Source: Trifolium pratense (Eukaryota; Streptophyta; Magnoliopsida; Fabales; Fabaceae). From it: a stretch of 64,000 nt of DNA. The notes beneath the pieces are model-generated. The model was given only the letters and a program-made list of their open reading frames with translations. It had not been told where the DNA came from and did not search any database. The stretch is from the NCBI RefSeq assembly GCF_020283565.1, contig NC_060059.1, positions 29,275,838 to 29,339,837 of the forward strand. Direction: 5' to 3'. Positions within the stretch are counted from its first letter, which is position 1. The number at the start of each line of letters is the position of its first letter. The translations under genes and the position numbers were made by a program. Positions 42,634-55,305 of the stretch are shown here, one piece after another.

Positions 42634-45600
42634 TCATTGTTTATGACTTTTCCCTTTCTTTGATTTGTTCTTCTCTTGCATCTTTTTTTTCTTTTCTTCA
42701 GCAGTAACCCAAGTATAATCTGGTGGAATTGCGAACGGGTCTGGAATATTTTCTATCCGACTACTGCTGGAACCTGCCACAGATGAACTAGGACGGTATG
42801 GAGCTTTTATCCATTGAAACCAAGATGAAGCCGATAAATTTGTCGCTGCAGGGCTCTCTTCACCGGATGCGGATGGACTTGTAGGCGGCGTTGCAAATTC
42901 ATCTAATGGCTGTAGTTCTTCAAATTTTGTAAAAGTGACTAGTACTCTGATGGTGGGAACCACAGGAATGGCAACCTGAATATGTCATAAAAGAATAATG
43001 AGTTTAAAATCATTCATAAAGAAAGAGATGGAAAAACGTATGAGAATGAAAAAAAAATAAACGAACTCCGCATATCACGAATGTTTAAAAAGAACAAGGT
43101 TTAAAAATAAATACATTTTAAAGCCAAGATATATATTAAATCTAGTCTATATACCTAATTACATCGGAGATATATACATGAAAATAGGAATATTTACATA
43201 AAAGGAAATAAGGGAGATAGTATCTCCCTCGAAGATTCTATTAATTACGCCATATCTCAACAACAAGGATAAAAATTCGTCAAGAGGTTAAACAGCAAAA
43301 TACATAAAAGAACATGAAAAATAAAGAATGCGGCAAAATTTCTTGAAATGACAACTTTCTCGAACCTAACTTGCTAATCACTAAAGGGTGGCTGAAAACA
43401 ACATCCAATCACAGAGGCATAACAAAGCAAGAAGCTACTGAAACAAGGAAAAGTAATTAGATGTAGCACCATATAATATCCCCTTTAGAGGATATTAGCA
43501 AGGTTTCGACATTACAGCCAGGAGAACAACTTAAAGAGGATATTGCTTCCAAATCAAAGTCACACTGAGACTTTTGCTAATGTAATAAGCTCTTAGTTTT
43601 TCCATCCATTCGAAACTTTTGGTTTTCGGAAACAGTTTATCAAAATGAGATATATTCTTTCTCACTACAAGAAAGAAACTTCAATTACTGCTAGAGATAA
43701 AATATCTAACTCTTAAAGCACATTCCTCTCTGTGAAACATAACTCACAGACAGAATAATACAAACGTCATATATTTTTACATTACAAAAAACCCTAGTAT
43801 ATTTTTTTCTAAATAAGTTGTTTCAGAAGAAGAAAAATAAAGGTAAATACATGGATAGAAGATAAGACATGTTTCAATGCAAACAAGAAACAGCAGGAAA
43901 AGGACCAATACGACAAAATAACAAAAACTTAGACAATGACATTAATCAACTACAGAAGAGCCGTGGAGAAATGAAAGTCTCGATTAGCTAGATTTAAGCT
44001 AAGCAGTAAGCACCATAAATAGGAAACTGCAAAAGCTTGTTTCAAATGTAAAACATTACCATGTCACAGAAAACAATTGATTTTCTGTTTTCAACTCCCT
44101 TTTTGATAAGTTAAAAGTTAAAATAAAGGATTATATCTAATCATAACTCATAAGTAATGGGACATGAGACAGGAATAATGCAATTTTAAATACAAATATC
44201 AGGATTATAAGGTATGTGGTAAAATTTAGAGACCTTTTAAAATCATGTATAGCACCCAAAACATTTCTACAGTTCATCTTCTTAGCTTGAATTTTATGGC
44301 TGCATCTCCTTAATAAGCCAAAATAGAGATAATTATGAAATTACTATAAGTTCTTTATACATTATTTTGTATACCTTACAATCCTGATATTTGTATTTAA
44401 AATTGCAGTAAGCTAAATGTTGGGTAGTAAAAAGCTAGCAAGAGATAAACTAAAAGTGGAAAAGGTGAGGATGTTGCAGATGAAGATCACTATTCAATCT
44501 TCAGCTCAGATACTGAATGTTGATGATATGTGGACTTGAATTTCAGATTGAATTGAACATCACTATTCTATCTTAAACTAAGATCTATCCCAAGCACGCA
44601 CCTACTCTTCTATTCAGTTCCTCACAATACTCTTATCTCCTCCCTCTATCTCTTGTTTTCTTTCCCTTTTATACCCATGTTCCAAATCCATAGGCCACCA
44701 CACGCCATGCATGATATGTAGCACTAACACTTCGGATTAAGGTGTCCTAGGTATCCCGGACACATGTCAGTATTTGACACCGACACATGTTATTAATTAT
44801 ATTCAATTATTATCAATTTTTCAACCTATTATCGGAATCAACGTGTCAGTATCATGTGTGTCTGGTGAACCAGTTGGTTTTTAATAACATGCATGCTATG
44901 CTACATCATAAGTAGAGTAAACAACCAAGAATATAGTGCTGAAAAATTTAAGAAAGCAAAATTGGAAAGTTTAAGAATTTTACATATTCCTACAGTATTC
45001 ATATTTTAGCAACATGTGTTAAATTGATGATAATGAGTACTGACCTTAACAGGAAAAGTTCCCATTGGAAGTTTTGTTGTAAGGAGTTCTCTTAGTCGAC
45101 GGATTGCTTTAACTTTGTTTGCAACAATGTCAAGCAATGGCAATAGTTCTTCAATTTTTAATGGAAAGTTTGGGGAAAGCCAAAGAATAGGCCTCAACCC
45201 TTTCTTATATTCATTTTCACGACTTCCATCCTTGTGACGATTTCTGCTGCTATCAGAAGAAGAAGCTTTGGCATCTTTTTTCCTCCGTAGCTCCTCACCT
45301 CTCACAACCTCAACAGAATGTCTTCCTGGCTTAATCTGATTTCTCGAAGGAGAATCTCCCAATAAATCGCTCACCTTTTCATCTACACAAAGAGAACTTC
45401 TTGGTGGCACAATCTTCTTCGACGATGCTTCATGTTTAGAATCTTTTTTTCTCCACCCACCAAACCACCCTTTCTTTTCCTGCTTATTTTCTCCATTATT
45501 GATACTGTTTCCGTCTTCAATAGGAATATCCCTAAAGCTTTGGTGATGCCCAATTATCCCCTCATCGCTATCATTGTTCTGTTCAGACGAATCCAACTTA

Positions 45601-46646
45601 AGTGCATCCTCCAATTGCCTTCTTTCATCTTCGGTCAAAATATCGTTAAGTTCTTCACTCTCGGTTTCATTTCCATTGCAAGATGAGAATAACTCGTCAT
45701 CTGTCATAGCTCCAGGAACACCTCTAGATTTTATACTTACAACAACATTGTGCATATCATACACCTTAGCTTTCCAAGTCCCTACCATTTCTGTTTTCTC
45801 CTGGCGCCTCCAAGTCAACTGAGGCAAAAGAACTGCCTGCGTAACATCAATACCGGGCCTAAATATATTTGTTTTAGACATTGCAGCCACTTCTTGCTGA
45901 ACTTCTTCATCATTTGCTGCAAAAGCAGCATCGTCTAGAGCATTTAGTACCTCCTTTTCTTTGTGTGAGATCATGCAGAGTGAACCAGGTTGGACTTTCC
46001 CATCCTCTGAACCATCGCCAAGAAAAAGAACACTTTGATCTGATCTCTGAATTCTAAAACCGTCGAAACCAGCCAAAGTCATGTCAGCCCTTAGATTCGC
46101 ACCCCTTTTCCAAATCTTGTAAGTATCCGAAGGTGCAATCCTTGAAATGAAAGGAATCACAGAACTCTCAAAATTGAAAGTAATCTCCATATAAAAGTCT
46201 CTCATCCTTCGCATAGTCGCAACCAAACGAGGCAACCTTCTACACCATTTCGCCCAAGCCAAAGGCTGATAATGCTTGATTATGATCTTTGCAATTCGCT
46301 CTTCTCTACTGCAAATAGCTTCTTGAAGAGAACTCCAACCTTGTTCATTCTGCAAACTCCAATCTGCACCAACAACCATAAGCATTTCAGCAGCCACTTC
46401 ATCCCCTAATTTTACAGCCAAATGAAGAGGTGTATCGCGATTCGGTACATCCCTCCTATCAATCACAGCAGATATTGCATCAGCCTTCTCTTCCTCTAAA
46501 ATCGAAATCGCTTCCGTACGAACCTCAGACACATTACACAGTTTAGGTAAACCCCCAAGTATCCTCTTAAGTTCAACATAATCCTTCAAAATCACAGCCT
46601 TATGTACAGGACTATGACCAAACTTCACAACATCAATCCCTGCCAT
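42634..46646 (-). CDS. Ankyrin-repeat/GPCR-chaperone-domain protein (ANKRD13-like)
   Basis: Two coding exons on the minus strand, 46646-45045 and 42975-42634, join in frame across a 2.07-kb GT-AG intron to 647 residues. The N-terminus (MAGIDVVKFGHSPVHKAVI) has about three ankyrin repeats up to residue ~125, including RDTPLHLAVKLGD and GADWSLQNEQGWSSLQEA. From ~140 follows the domain of the GPCR-chaperone/ANKRD13 family (WCRRLPRL, DFYMEITFNFES, LRADMTLAGFDGF). A polar lysine-rich linker and a conserved WLSPNFPLKIEELLPLLDI segment follow. TEDERRQLEDALKLDSSE (~340) resembles a ubiquitin-interacting motif. Animal relatives act on internalised, ubiquitinated membrane proteins; the plant role is unknown. 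A GA-rich leader (47345-47540, CT-rich on the sense strand) precedes it. The gene is intact. Confidence 0.9.
44179..44407. repeat. Foldback element in the ankyrin-gene intron
   Basis: The arms 44179-44215 and 44371-44407 are 37-bp inverted repeats with one mismatch, starting tgcaattttaaatac. The spacer is 155 bp. Size and structure suggest a MITE, but no target duplication is clear. Confidence 0.6.
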
Positions 46647-47734
46647 ACCTCAACAGCAAAAGGGATAGATGCAAAGATAGATAAACCTTACACCAATCCA
46701 CACTAACAATCACAAGTACAAACACATAATCTCTTCAAAAATCAAAACTTTTCCCAATTGGGACACCACAAACTTGTACAATAATCCAACCAGCACTCAA
46801 AACCACAACAAATGAATCAAATGAAACAGACCCTTGTTCACAATTTCCCTCCACAGCACAAACAAAAGGGTACCTATACCTATATCTATATAACCAAAAA
46901 AAAACATTTAAAAAAAAACATTTTTAGAATCAGAATGAAAAAAGCATAACAGAAAATGAAGAAAGAAAGAAAAGCATGATGTGGGGTCAGAGATCAAGAA
47001 GGTATAGTAAGTAACTAACCTTTGTTCCTTTCTTCCAATGATGATTTTGTTTGTCCAATGATTATTTATTAATTACTCCAAAAAAATGAAGGTTAGTAAA
47101 AATGAAACAAACCCCACCACACCACACAGCACAGCACAAACAAACCTTTGAAGTAAGAAACAAAAAGGGAAAATAGCAAAGATCCTTGTGATCCAATCCA
47201 GATCAGACAAGCATGGAGAGAACATGCATATGAATGCGTGAACAAAAAATTCTATAATAAAATAATTAAGAAAATATTATTATATTATATTAAAAATAAA
47301 AAAGGAAAAATTGAGAAAACACAAGACACAAGAAAGAAGAAAGTGTGAAGAGAGAGAGAGATCTAAGAAAGAGAGAAAAACCCCACAAAGAGAAAGATCA
47401 AAAAGAAGAAAAGGGAAAGTTGATTGATTATGTTGAGAAAGGTATATCTAACTAAAAATGGATAAAGAAGTTTCGAAGTGAAAAAGAGTTAAAAGAAAGA
47501 TAATTGCGAGGAAAAGAGAAAAGAAAAGAATATCGGTGGTGGAGTCAAAGGTTTATAAAATCGTGTCGTGTGTGTATCTAACACCATGTAGCATTTACAA
47601 CAACATTATTCAACACAAAATAAAATAAAATAAAATAAAGACCATATAAGATTATTCGACACAAAGATAATATAAAGACCATGTACAAGAAATTTCTAAG
47701 TCAATTATTTTATTAAATGAAACAATATTATAAG
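46647..47734 (-). promoter_or_regulatory. 5' leader and upstream region of the ankyrin gene
   Basis: On the minus strand this is the 5'UTR side of the ankyrin gene. An acceptor-like ag/gt lies just before ATG 46646, and CT-rich tracts (GA-rich as written, 47330-47540, including gagagagagaga) are typical of plant leaders. A 5'UTR intron is plausible. No other gene is seen. Confidence 0.4.
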
Positions 47735-47861
47735 TGATTTAGTGGTGATTGGCGCTAAACTAACCATGGTTCGATCCCCGCAATTACGATCGGGAGGGAC
47801 TGTAACCACCTGATGTCAGAACTGCCCTCGAACCAGATTAAATTGGTGGCGAAAGAAAAAA
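47735..47861 (+). mobile_element. SINE, same family as 9646-9810
   Basis: The element contains gtggtgattggcgctaaac and a B-box-like ggttcgatccccgcaa, and ends in an A-rich tail (gaaagaaaaaa). The 11-bp target duplication aatattataag flanks it (47724-47734 and 47862-47872). It shares ggttcgatccccgcaa and gatgtcagaact with the minus-strand copy at 9646-9810. Confidence 0.8.
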
Positions 47862-47872
47862 AATATTATAAG

Positions 47873-49464
47873 CCCTCAAATTTGGAAAAAGTTTTTTTTT
47901 TGGTCAAAAAAACCAATTTTGTTTCTTTTTGGTCCAAAAATCATTTTTTGTGGTCAAAAAAACTTTTTTTCTTTTTGGTCAAAAAATCATTTTTTGATTT
48001 GAGTCATTTGACCAATTTTTTTTTTTTTTTTGCAGCATTGACTAATTTTAGTTATAATTTGAAAAAACATGTGTTAGGAAATTGTAGGAGTTGAACATTG
48101 TACTTTCTTTTTGTTAATATAAATTTTAAAAAAATTAATATTTTAATCTTTAAATGAGACGAAAAAGTTGTGAGTTTTGTAATTTATATTGATTAATATA
48201 GTAATTGAAGTTGATTTAGTTAATTATAAAAAACAAATCGATTTAGTTAATAAGAAGTTGACTATTACGGAGTATTTTTGTAAGGACATGCGTTCAATTT
48301 TTTTTGTCAAGTAATCTGACGGCTAGAAAATTCAGTGAATAAGTGAGTATCCGAAGTTCGAGCTCCGACTCCTGCACATATAGTGTGATGTTCCTGTCAG
48401 CTGAACTATGTTCATGGGGACTATTTGATTTTATTTTCACCGAATGAGTTCAAATTTCATTAGTGAATAATTTGTGAGTACATCTGTAAGCATAAATATA
48501 GATGAATTTAATTTATATACAACATTGATGTATAAAATTATTTTATACTTACATCCAATAATATATTTACACATCATGTCATGTATTTTAAAACATATGA
48601 CGTGTCACATTCATTAAATGACGTGACAATACATTATTGAATACATGTGTAAAATAAATTTACACTGACAGTACACATCAATTAAACTCAATATAGACAG
48701 GGCAACCAAAACTAGAAAATATAAGTTGACAGTGTAAAATAATTTTACACTGTTAATTAATTATAATCATATTTTCTGTCACATCACCCAATTTTACTCT
48801 ATTTTTTTTAATATAATACTGTATAGTAGAAGATTGAACTATTTTTATTGCAATCTAAAATTAACGTGCGTATCTTTTAAACTTGAAACAAAATTAAACA
48901 TACAATTCTTTTTGTTTTGTTTCTTAAGAATAATGATAAAATGCACTAGAAAGAAAAGTTAAATAGTTGTAAATCAATGTTACTTGTAGACGTAAAACTT
49001 TTTCTAATTAAGGGAAAAAATGGGATAATAAAGGCATTTGTAAGTTTTGGCGATGAATTTTTATGCAGGAAAAAAATGTAATGTTGGACGAGAAGGAGGC
49101 ATAGGAAAAGTCAGACAGGGCCGGGAAGAAAAGGGTTCATTGGATGGAAATGATGAAATGGAAAATGGTATCATAATGCATGTGATTCAGAAAAGTAGGT
49201 GCCTACTTTCCTATTTCTTTAGCTTAAATTGTTACTATATTTTATCAAACCAAAACAAATAAAAATAAAAAAATAATTTTTTTATAAGCAATGTTAATCA
49301 TTAATATTACAATGTTATGTTAATTTTTTCTCATTTATCAGGACTTGAACCATGGACCTTTCGCTCAGTTGAGCTACCAATCCCACCAAAAAATATAAAT
49401 AAATAATTAAATTGTTAATATAGTATTTTATTTCCTCCTCATTTGCAGTGGTATTAGAGCATCT
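47873..49464. other. Intergenic with low-complexity repeats and a MITE copy
   Basis: Bases 47885-48015 are a degenerate tandem tract of ttttggtcaaaaa and tcattttttg. Bases 48507-48686 are a MITE-like element related to 10234-10402. A tRNA-like fragment in reverse orientation (complement of tagctcaactgag and ggttcaagtcc) is at 49341-49378. The bases before the Gypsy insertion (gtggtattagagcatct) resemble a degraded primer-binding site. No gene is supported. Confidence 0.45.
48507..48686. mobile_element. MITE-like element, related to 10234-10402
   Basis: It starts tttaatttatatacaac and ends cacatcaattaaa. Blocks tccaataatatat, acatcatgtcatg and cattcattaaatgacgtgac follow the same order as at 10234-10402. 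Confidence 0.55.
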
Positions 49465-50248
49465 TGTTTACGTTGGAATTTGGTAAACAACCGCTAGTTT
49501 AAGTATTTAAACTCGCGAGATCAACTAGTAAATCTCAGGACAATTTTGTGTTTATTCGCTTCAAGAAAACTGTTTGAATGTTCGTTTGAATAAGGAAACA
49601 AACATTTAGGAATCAAAATATTTTAAAGCATACAAGAGAAACTAATTCGAATCGCCTCGAAGTAGCAGTTTCTCAAGCGAGTATCTGGATTCAGACTTAG
49701 AAAAAATTACTGGAAAACAAATTGCATTGCATTGAATGAAAAACAATTACAAATAAAGATGGTTCACAAAACATACATTTCTCCTTTGAATTCCGTTCGT
49801 TCGATCGCTGAGTACTTAGAATTTTTAGAGAGAATGTTTGTATAAATTTTGTGACCCTTGTTCAGAATGAAAAACTACTATAAATACTACTACAAAGTGG
49901 TAACTGTTCTTCGATCATCTGGACGCTCCTCCATTTGCCACGTCGACCACGTTCTCCACTTTCATCTTTCATTCCTTCAGCGCGCGCCAAGATCTTTTGG
50001 GCCGTTCGTTGTTTCTTTTTTTTGGGCTTGGCCCAACTGTCTCTCGATTCGATTTTGCGCCTTCGATAGCCTTCTGGTAAAACCAAAACTATACGCATCT
50101 TCTACAGCTCTCGAAACGCTTTTCTGCTTCGACATAGGGAGTTCTCGACACCAACTTTGAAAGTTTTATTTTGATAATATAACCTCCAAAATAAATATTG
50201 GACCCACCAATTATATTTAATTGATAAATACCAAATTTATGTCCAACA
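49465..50248 (-). repeat. 3' LTR of the Gypsy element
   Basis: On the plus strand it runs TGTTTACGTTGG to TCCAACA, 784 bp. I saw no difference from 62767-63550 on side-by-side reading. An open frame at 49858-50160 is duplicated exactly in the other LTR and is not a gene. Confidence 0.93.
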
Positions 50249-50395
50249 AATTGCCCCCCAAAAATGCCATTTTCGACGGTGTCTATCGAAAGAGGAAGTG
50301 GCATTTTTGAAAGTATTAATGGATAACTTTCTTTTCCATTTATCTCTCCTATCGTTTAGGCTGCCATTCAAAACTTTGGATTGGCTCCAAAACTT

Positions 50396-50396
<1 letters not shown>

Positions 50397-50435
<39 letters not shown>
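50397..50435 (+). repeat. Poly(T) tract, 39 bases
   Basis: An uninterrupted T run lies between the 3' LTR and the TATA box of the antisense PMD gene. It is poly(A) in the sense RNA of the retrotransposon. Such a run is prone to length errors in sequencing. Confidence 0.9.
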
Positions 50436-50438
<3 letters not shown>

Positions 50439-50511
50439 TGTCAAGGGGTTTGGACACTTGTCAACATAAGAAGTTGAAAAACTTTGCTATTTTCCTCAAT
50501 CTGTGTGCCTC

Positions 50512-50519
50512 TATAAATA
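50512..50519 (+). promoter_or_regulatory. TATA box of the antisense PMD gene
   Basis: tataaata, within ctctataaatagcc, lies about 250 bases upstream of ATG 50768, after the LTR and the poly(T) run. It is the only strong TATA match in the leader region and is on the strand of the PMD gene, opposite to gag-pol. Confidence 0.55.
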
Positions 50520-50767
50520 GCCAGATTCTTCCTTTATTGCGTTTTTCTCCAATTTTCGCTCTGTCAACTGTTCATCTTCTTCTTCATCTTCTGCGATTCT
50601 TTCTTGAATTCTTGCTTTCAAAAGACTTCTTGTTCTCACCTTTCTGTTTATCACCTAGTCACCAACTTTCTTTTCACTCGGATTTTCCTCAACCGTTGCA
50701 AACAACCTGCGATTCCCAAATTTAACCCTAATCACCATTCTTTCACGCCATCTTTATACCTTCATCA

Positions 50768-53700
50768 ATGGCGTCAGATTCAGGTGTCAGAAAATTCCTT
50801 CCTTACGCCGGTAAGTGGACCGCCGCCACTCTTTCCTCTTACGATGAGGATGTGGTTCCAGAACCATCGTTGCGTCTGGACTTGCAAAAGTTTTGGGAAA
50901 GTCAATTAATCTTTCCTTATTCTGTTGATAACCTTGTGCATGCGTTTGGGGGACCCAAACCAAGTGATAAAAGCCGTAATTCCAAGGTTCTGTCTATCTT
51001 TCCTGTTTATAAACCTTGTGTTCCTAGGGTTTTCATTAGTGAACCCTATAATTTTAGCTATATCAAGGCGCCTAACAGAGTGTTTCGATCAGCTCCTTCT
51101 TTGAATGATCAATACCTTGGCTGGTTAGACAGGGTACAACGTGATAAGGCTGACATTTGGCAAGCCTGTGGTATTTATGACCTTATTCAGCTTTCTCGGA
51201 CAGGCCTTAAATATCAGCAAGAGATGATTATTGCTGCTTTACACTTCTTTGAGTCTTCCACCAACACTTTCCACTTCGAATGTGGCATGATGACTCCTAC
51301 ACTGCTGGATGTTGCTGCCATTACTGGCTTATCGCCTCTTGGCGACACTTACGATCCTTGCAAAGCTTCCGACACCATCAAATTTGATTTTCGAAACAAG
51401 TCTTACTCCAAATACATCGTGGAAAATCGAAAGACTAGCGATGAAGTAAGTGACGAAGAACACATCGCTTTCTTAACCTTATGGCTATCGCAGTATGTCT
51501 TCTGCACTCAATCTCTCCAAGTAGCCAAGAAATTCATCCCTATGGCTATTCAACTACATGAATGTCAACAATTTAACTTCGCTCGACTTATTCTTGGATG
51601 TCTTTATGAATCCATGAGGGATGCTTGTGAACACCTTAAGAGAACAGGCGATGGATCTACCTTTTTAGGTGCTGGCCCCTTTTGGTTGCTGCAATTATGG
51701 CTAACTGCCACTTTTCACGCTGAACTTGACCTTTTCTTGCCTGAGCCATACTATGAGGAATCAAGAACACGTCGAGTCGAAGGCACAAGGCTGGCGAGGA
51801 TGGTGCCTAGGGAAAGAGGCCTTGGTTATGATGTAGCCTTCCAACAGTATTTTAATGCTTTTCTCAGCCTGAAGAAGTTCAAGCCTAGCTTTGCTCCTTT
51901 TGTAGATAGGCCACTTGGTCCTCCTTGGTTTACTCACAGATTTCCTTCTCCACCAGAATTTGAGATGGTAACCAACAGCATTTGGAATGCTTACTTGATG
52001 CCTACAGTCTTGTCTTGTCGAATTGGCTTGACCTCTGGAGATTTTGGGTTAGTTGGCTACTTCCCAAACCTGGTGTCTCGCCAATTTGGCTTAACTCAAA
52101 TACTCCCTAAGAGCATATACTTGGAAGAAAGGGAGGTTTGTTTAGGCAAGCATGGCATGACAGAACCACAATTCCATTCATTCTTGAACCACTTCAATCA
52201 GCCTTCCTATGAGCTTACCCCATTCGACTTCGCTCCCTCACATGCCTGCACTAGGGAATTTTTTACCTGGTGGTCTCGACACTATGAAGGACGCCTGGTT
52301 GACAAGACTGCCTTACTCACTGCTATCTCTAATGGGTTCGACTCATCTATTTTGAACAAGATTAAGTCGAAATTGAACGCCAGAGGTATTCTTTTCGTTT
52401 TACTTTTACTTGCATCATTTTTACCTTGCGTGCTTTTCTCTTATGCGCACTTCTCCAATGCAGGGAGTAAGTCGAAGGCAGGTTCTAGCAATTCTAGCAA
52501 ACCTCTTCCTCCACCACCTAAGGTTGAACTAAAGGTAGGCCTTTGCCTTTTTTATGGCTTCTCACACTTTTGTAGGATGTCCATATTAACTTTGATATGC
52601 CCTTTCCAGATTGCTTCGCGCAAAAGGTCTCATTCAACTGAAACTCCTTCTGTTTCGAAGAAACAAAGACCTATTCCAGCCACTTGTTTGAGTGCTCCAG
52701 ATAAGGTATCCATTTAGCTTAAGACTTCTTTTTCTTTTGTCCTGAATGTGAACTTACTGAACTGTGGCCTGTAGGATATTCCTGTCCTTTCGACCATCCC
52801 TGAGCAGACTAACACTGCCACTATTCAAGATCTCCCTCATAACGCTGAACCCATTACTGATGAGAAGAAGAAAAAGAAGAAGAAGAAAAAAGAACACCAA
52901 CCCAACCAAGAAGGTACTCCTGAACACAAGTCCTCTGAGATTGAGGCACAACCTGCTACTCTGGCATCACCTGAGGACCCTCCTTTAGAGCAATCGGAGA
53001 GGAAGAAGAAGAAGAAAAAGAAGCACAGAAAGTCTCCTGCTGCAGCCACTGTTGTCGAGGCTTCTGCTACTGCAAAAGAAACAACTTCGCAGCCTGAAGC
53101 TTCTGCTACCCCTCACACCCAAGTAAGCCATTCTTATTTCTTGTTACTTCTCCAGCTTTTGGCTATGTTACTCATTCTTTCATGGTTTTATTTGTTTCAG
53201 CCACAAAACTCTGTTCAAGTTATTTCTCAGGATGAGCCTACTCCTAGCAAAGCGGCTGAAGGGATGGTCGAAGGACCAAGTGGTACGCATCCTGCAAGTG
53301 TGGCAGAAAAACCTTCATCTCCTCAGCCTGTCGAAACGGCCGTCCTTACTGAAACCTCATCACCACCCAAAGCTCCTGGCTCGCCTCACCACGCTTTCGA
53401 AGATGACACCCTTAAGCCTAGCAATGAAGAGGACCAACTTGATCAAGGCCTACCGCAACAAAATCCTTTGACGAACCCTGCCCAAGTATTAGCTGAAAAT
53501 GATCCTCCAACCAATTTTCAAGTTGACCCTGCTGCCAACCTTTCCAGTGAACAAAGGCCAACCGTTGATGGCGAACATTCCACTACCAATCAACCACAAC
53601 CAAGTGGGTCAAACCATGAGTCTAGTTCACCCAGTGCTGGCACTTTCGACTCTGAAGATGGGAACTCCTATATTGGTGATTCTCTTGGTGAAGAGGGAAC

Positions 53701-54508
53701 TTCCGTGTCGAAACCTCCTCCTACTGTTGTCTTACCGGCTGAACTTGCCAAAGAGCTAAGAGATTTAACCCCGGCAGATGCACTCAACAAGCTTTTATCA
53801 AGTCATGGCGCCTCTAGCTCTGCTGTTGGGAACACGGAAGATAAGGAAGATGCACTTGCGCAAGAACAGTTTGAGCACGAAATCAGATTTAGGCGAGAGA
53901 TCCTTAATGGGGATATGCTGGGCCTGCTTGAACATGATTCTTCTATATACTACAATATCAAAGCCCTTTTTCGCAAGCTGCAGAACCCAAGGACTGACGA
54001 AGCCATGTTCCTTCTAGTGACTCAGGCTGAAACCTTTTTAGAACAATTCGTTAGTCAATCTCAGCTCCTAACCAGGACTAGCAGCCTTTTGACATCTCTG
54101 CTTGCCACCCAGCAACACCATTTCGAACAAGCTAATAGTTGCAATGCAGAGGTCACAACTATCAAGGCTGCCTCTGATGAAGCTCTTGAGCAACTTGTGG
54201 CTTGTGAGAACAATATTGCTCAATGGCAATCTGAAATCGAAGCGCTAAAGGCAAAGATTCGACAAGAGGAGGCTAAGATGGAAAAGCTAGCTGCAGTGGC
54301 CATTGAAGCACAAAAGGTTAAGCTTGATGAGCTAGCACGTGAAGGTATCCAACACTACAGTGATGGTCTGGCTGTCCAGAAGCGAGTTGAGCACCTTGCT
54401 AGTGATAAGGAAATGCTACAACGTAAACTGGCGTCCATTCGAACTCAGTATTACCAATTTCAGGCGGCCAATCGAAAGCCTCCTTCAACATCCCAACAAC
54501 AACCTTGA
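50768..54508 (+). CDS. Plant mobile domain (PMD) protein, antisense cargo of the Gypsy element
   Basis: Five exons (50768-52385, 52464-52534, 52610-52705, 52775-53122, 53201-54508) join at GT-AG junctions in frame to 1146 residues. Residues ~80-480 match the plant mobile domain (aminotransferase-like PMD): ADIWQACGIYDLIQLSRTGL, FHFECGMMTPTLLDVAAITGL, FLTLWLSQYVFC and GPFWLLQLWLTATFH. Two lysine clusters (KKKKKKKKE and RKKKKKKKH) follow at about 650-710 and may be nuclear signals. A Ser/Pro/Glu-rich stretch comes next, and the last ~200 residues are predicted coiled coil (AQWQSEIEALKAKIRQEEAKM). PMD proteins such as MAIN and MAIL1 of Arabidopsis affect gene and transposon silencing; PMDs also occur in MULE and Gypsy elements. 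The gene lies antisense between integrase and 3' LTR, with its own TATA box. Its activity is unknown. Confidence 0.85.
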
Positions 54509-54877
54509 CTTTATAAATTTTCCTTTTAGTCTCAAGTTTTTGTTATTTTTGGATGTCGTAATTGTAAATCTTTTAACACTAGCAACCGTCGAACAATGTC
54601 GTACATGCTTTTTTAGATGTATGCCCTTTTTGGCCTTTTATGCTGCATGTTCATATATTTGCTGAGTATTTTATTTTTCTTGTTGCTTGCTTTCCCTCTT
54701 TTGGGCTATTCTCCCAAGCCTTATTAATGACACTTTGTAAGGAATGAAGCGAACATGTTTCCAAAGCAGTCAACATAATTAACTACATGGCTTTGAGCAT
54801 TAATGCAATGGCCTTTCCTATGCAAACTGAACGTGGTTAGTTGTAACTGCCCAGTCATTAACGCGTCTTAATTCTTC

Positions 54878-54885
54878 TATAAATA
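54878..54885 (+). promoter_or_regulatory. TATA box of the small antisense gene
   Basis: tataaata (in cttctataaatacccac) lies 77 bases before ATG 54955. This fits a short leader and a separate promoter from that of the PMD gene. Confidence 0.6.
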
Positions 54886-54954
54886 CCCACACCTTGCAAC
54901 TCTTTTTGCTCGTCACTTCATACAAACTAACGCATCAACACCTCTCCACAAAGA

Positions 54955-55305
54955 ATGGATAACAAGAAAGATCTTCCTTCCTCTACCCCGGGCTCAAGCA
55001 CATCGCGTCCTCTTGGAAGGGGACGAATCAAGATTCCAGCTTCCAAACCTCCACGCACTAGAATCCTTCGCCCTAGGCCGGCACCAGCCAAGGTAGTAGA
55101 AACCATCATTCTCTCTTCTGATTCTTCAAGCTCTAGTTCAGATGATGAAGATGAGGATTACCTTGAGTTCCTCAGTACCCTAGAGCCTGATGAAGAATAC
55201 CCAGGAACTCCAACTCCTTCTTCTGAGGATGAAGACTCTCAGATCTCAGAACTTTCCAATTCTGATTCAAAGGATGAGGGAACTCGGGTTCAGGGTAAAC
55301 CTTAA
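54955..55305 (+). CDS. Small acidic, serine-rich protein, second antisense cargo gene
   Basis: This 116-residue frame starts MDNKKDLPSSTPGSSTSRPL. The N-terminal half is basic and proline-rich (RGRIKIPASKPPRTRILRPR). The second half is a serine run (SSDSSSSSSDDEDEDYLEFL) followed by more acidic residues (EPDEEYP, SSEDEDS). I do not recognise a family. It has its own TATA box 77 bases upstream and a polyadenylation-like aataaa at 55389-55394, and converges with the integrase end on the other strand (stop at 55445). The charge pattern would suit a nuclear or chromatin-binding adaptor, but that is speculation. It could also be a chance frame, although promoter spacing and strand agree with the neighbouring PMD gene. 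Confidence 0.6.
   Translation: MDNKKDLPSSTPGSSTSRPLGRGRIKIPASKPPRTRILRPRPAPAKVVETIILSSDSSSSSSDDEDEDYLEFLSTLEPDEEYPGTPTPSSEDEDSQISELSNSDSKDEGTRVQGKP

Noticed and set aside
43655..43690. CACTA-like terminus (cactacaagaaag)
   Set aside because: A single short match inside the ankyrin intron with no opposite end or TSD.
49858..50160. 100-codon frame, duplicated exactly at 63160-63462
   Set aside because: It lies inside the LTR and appears twice because the LTRs are identical; no domain.
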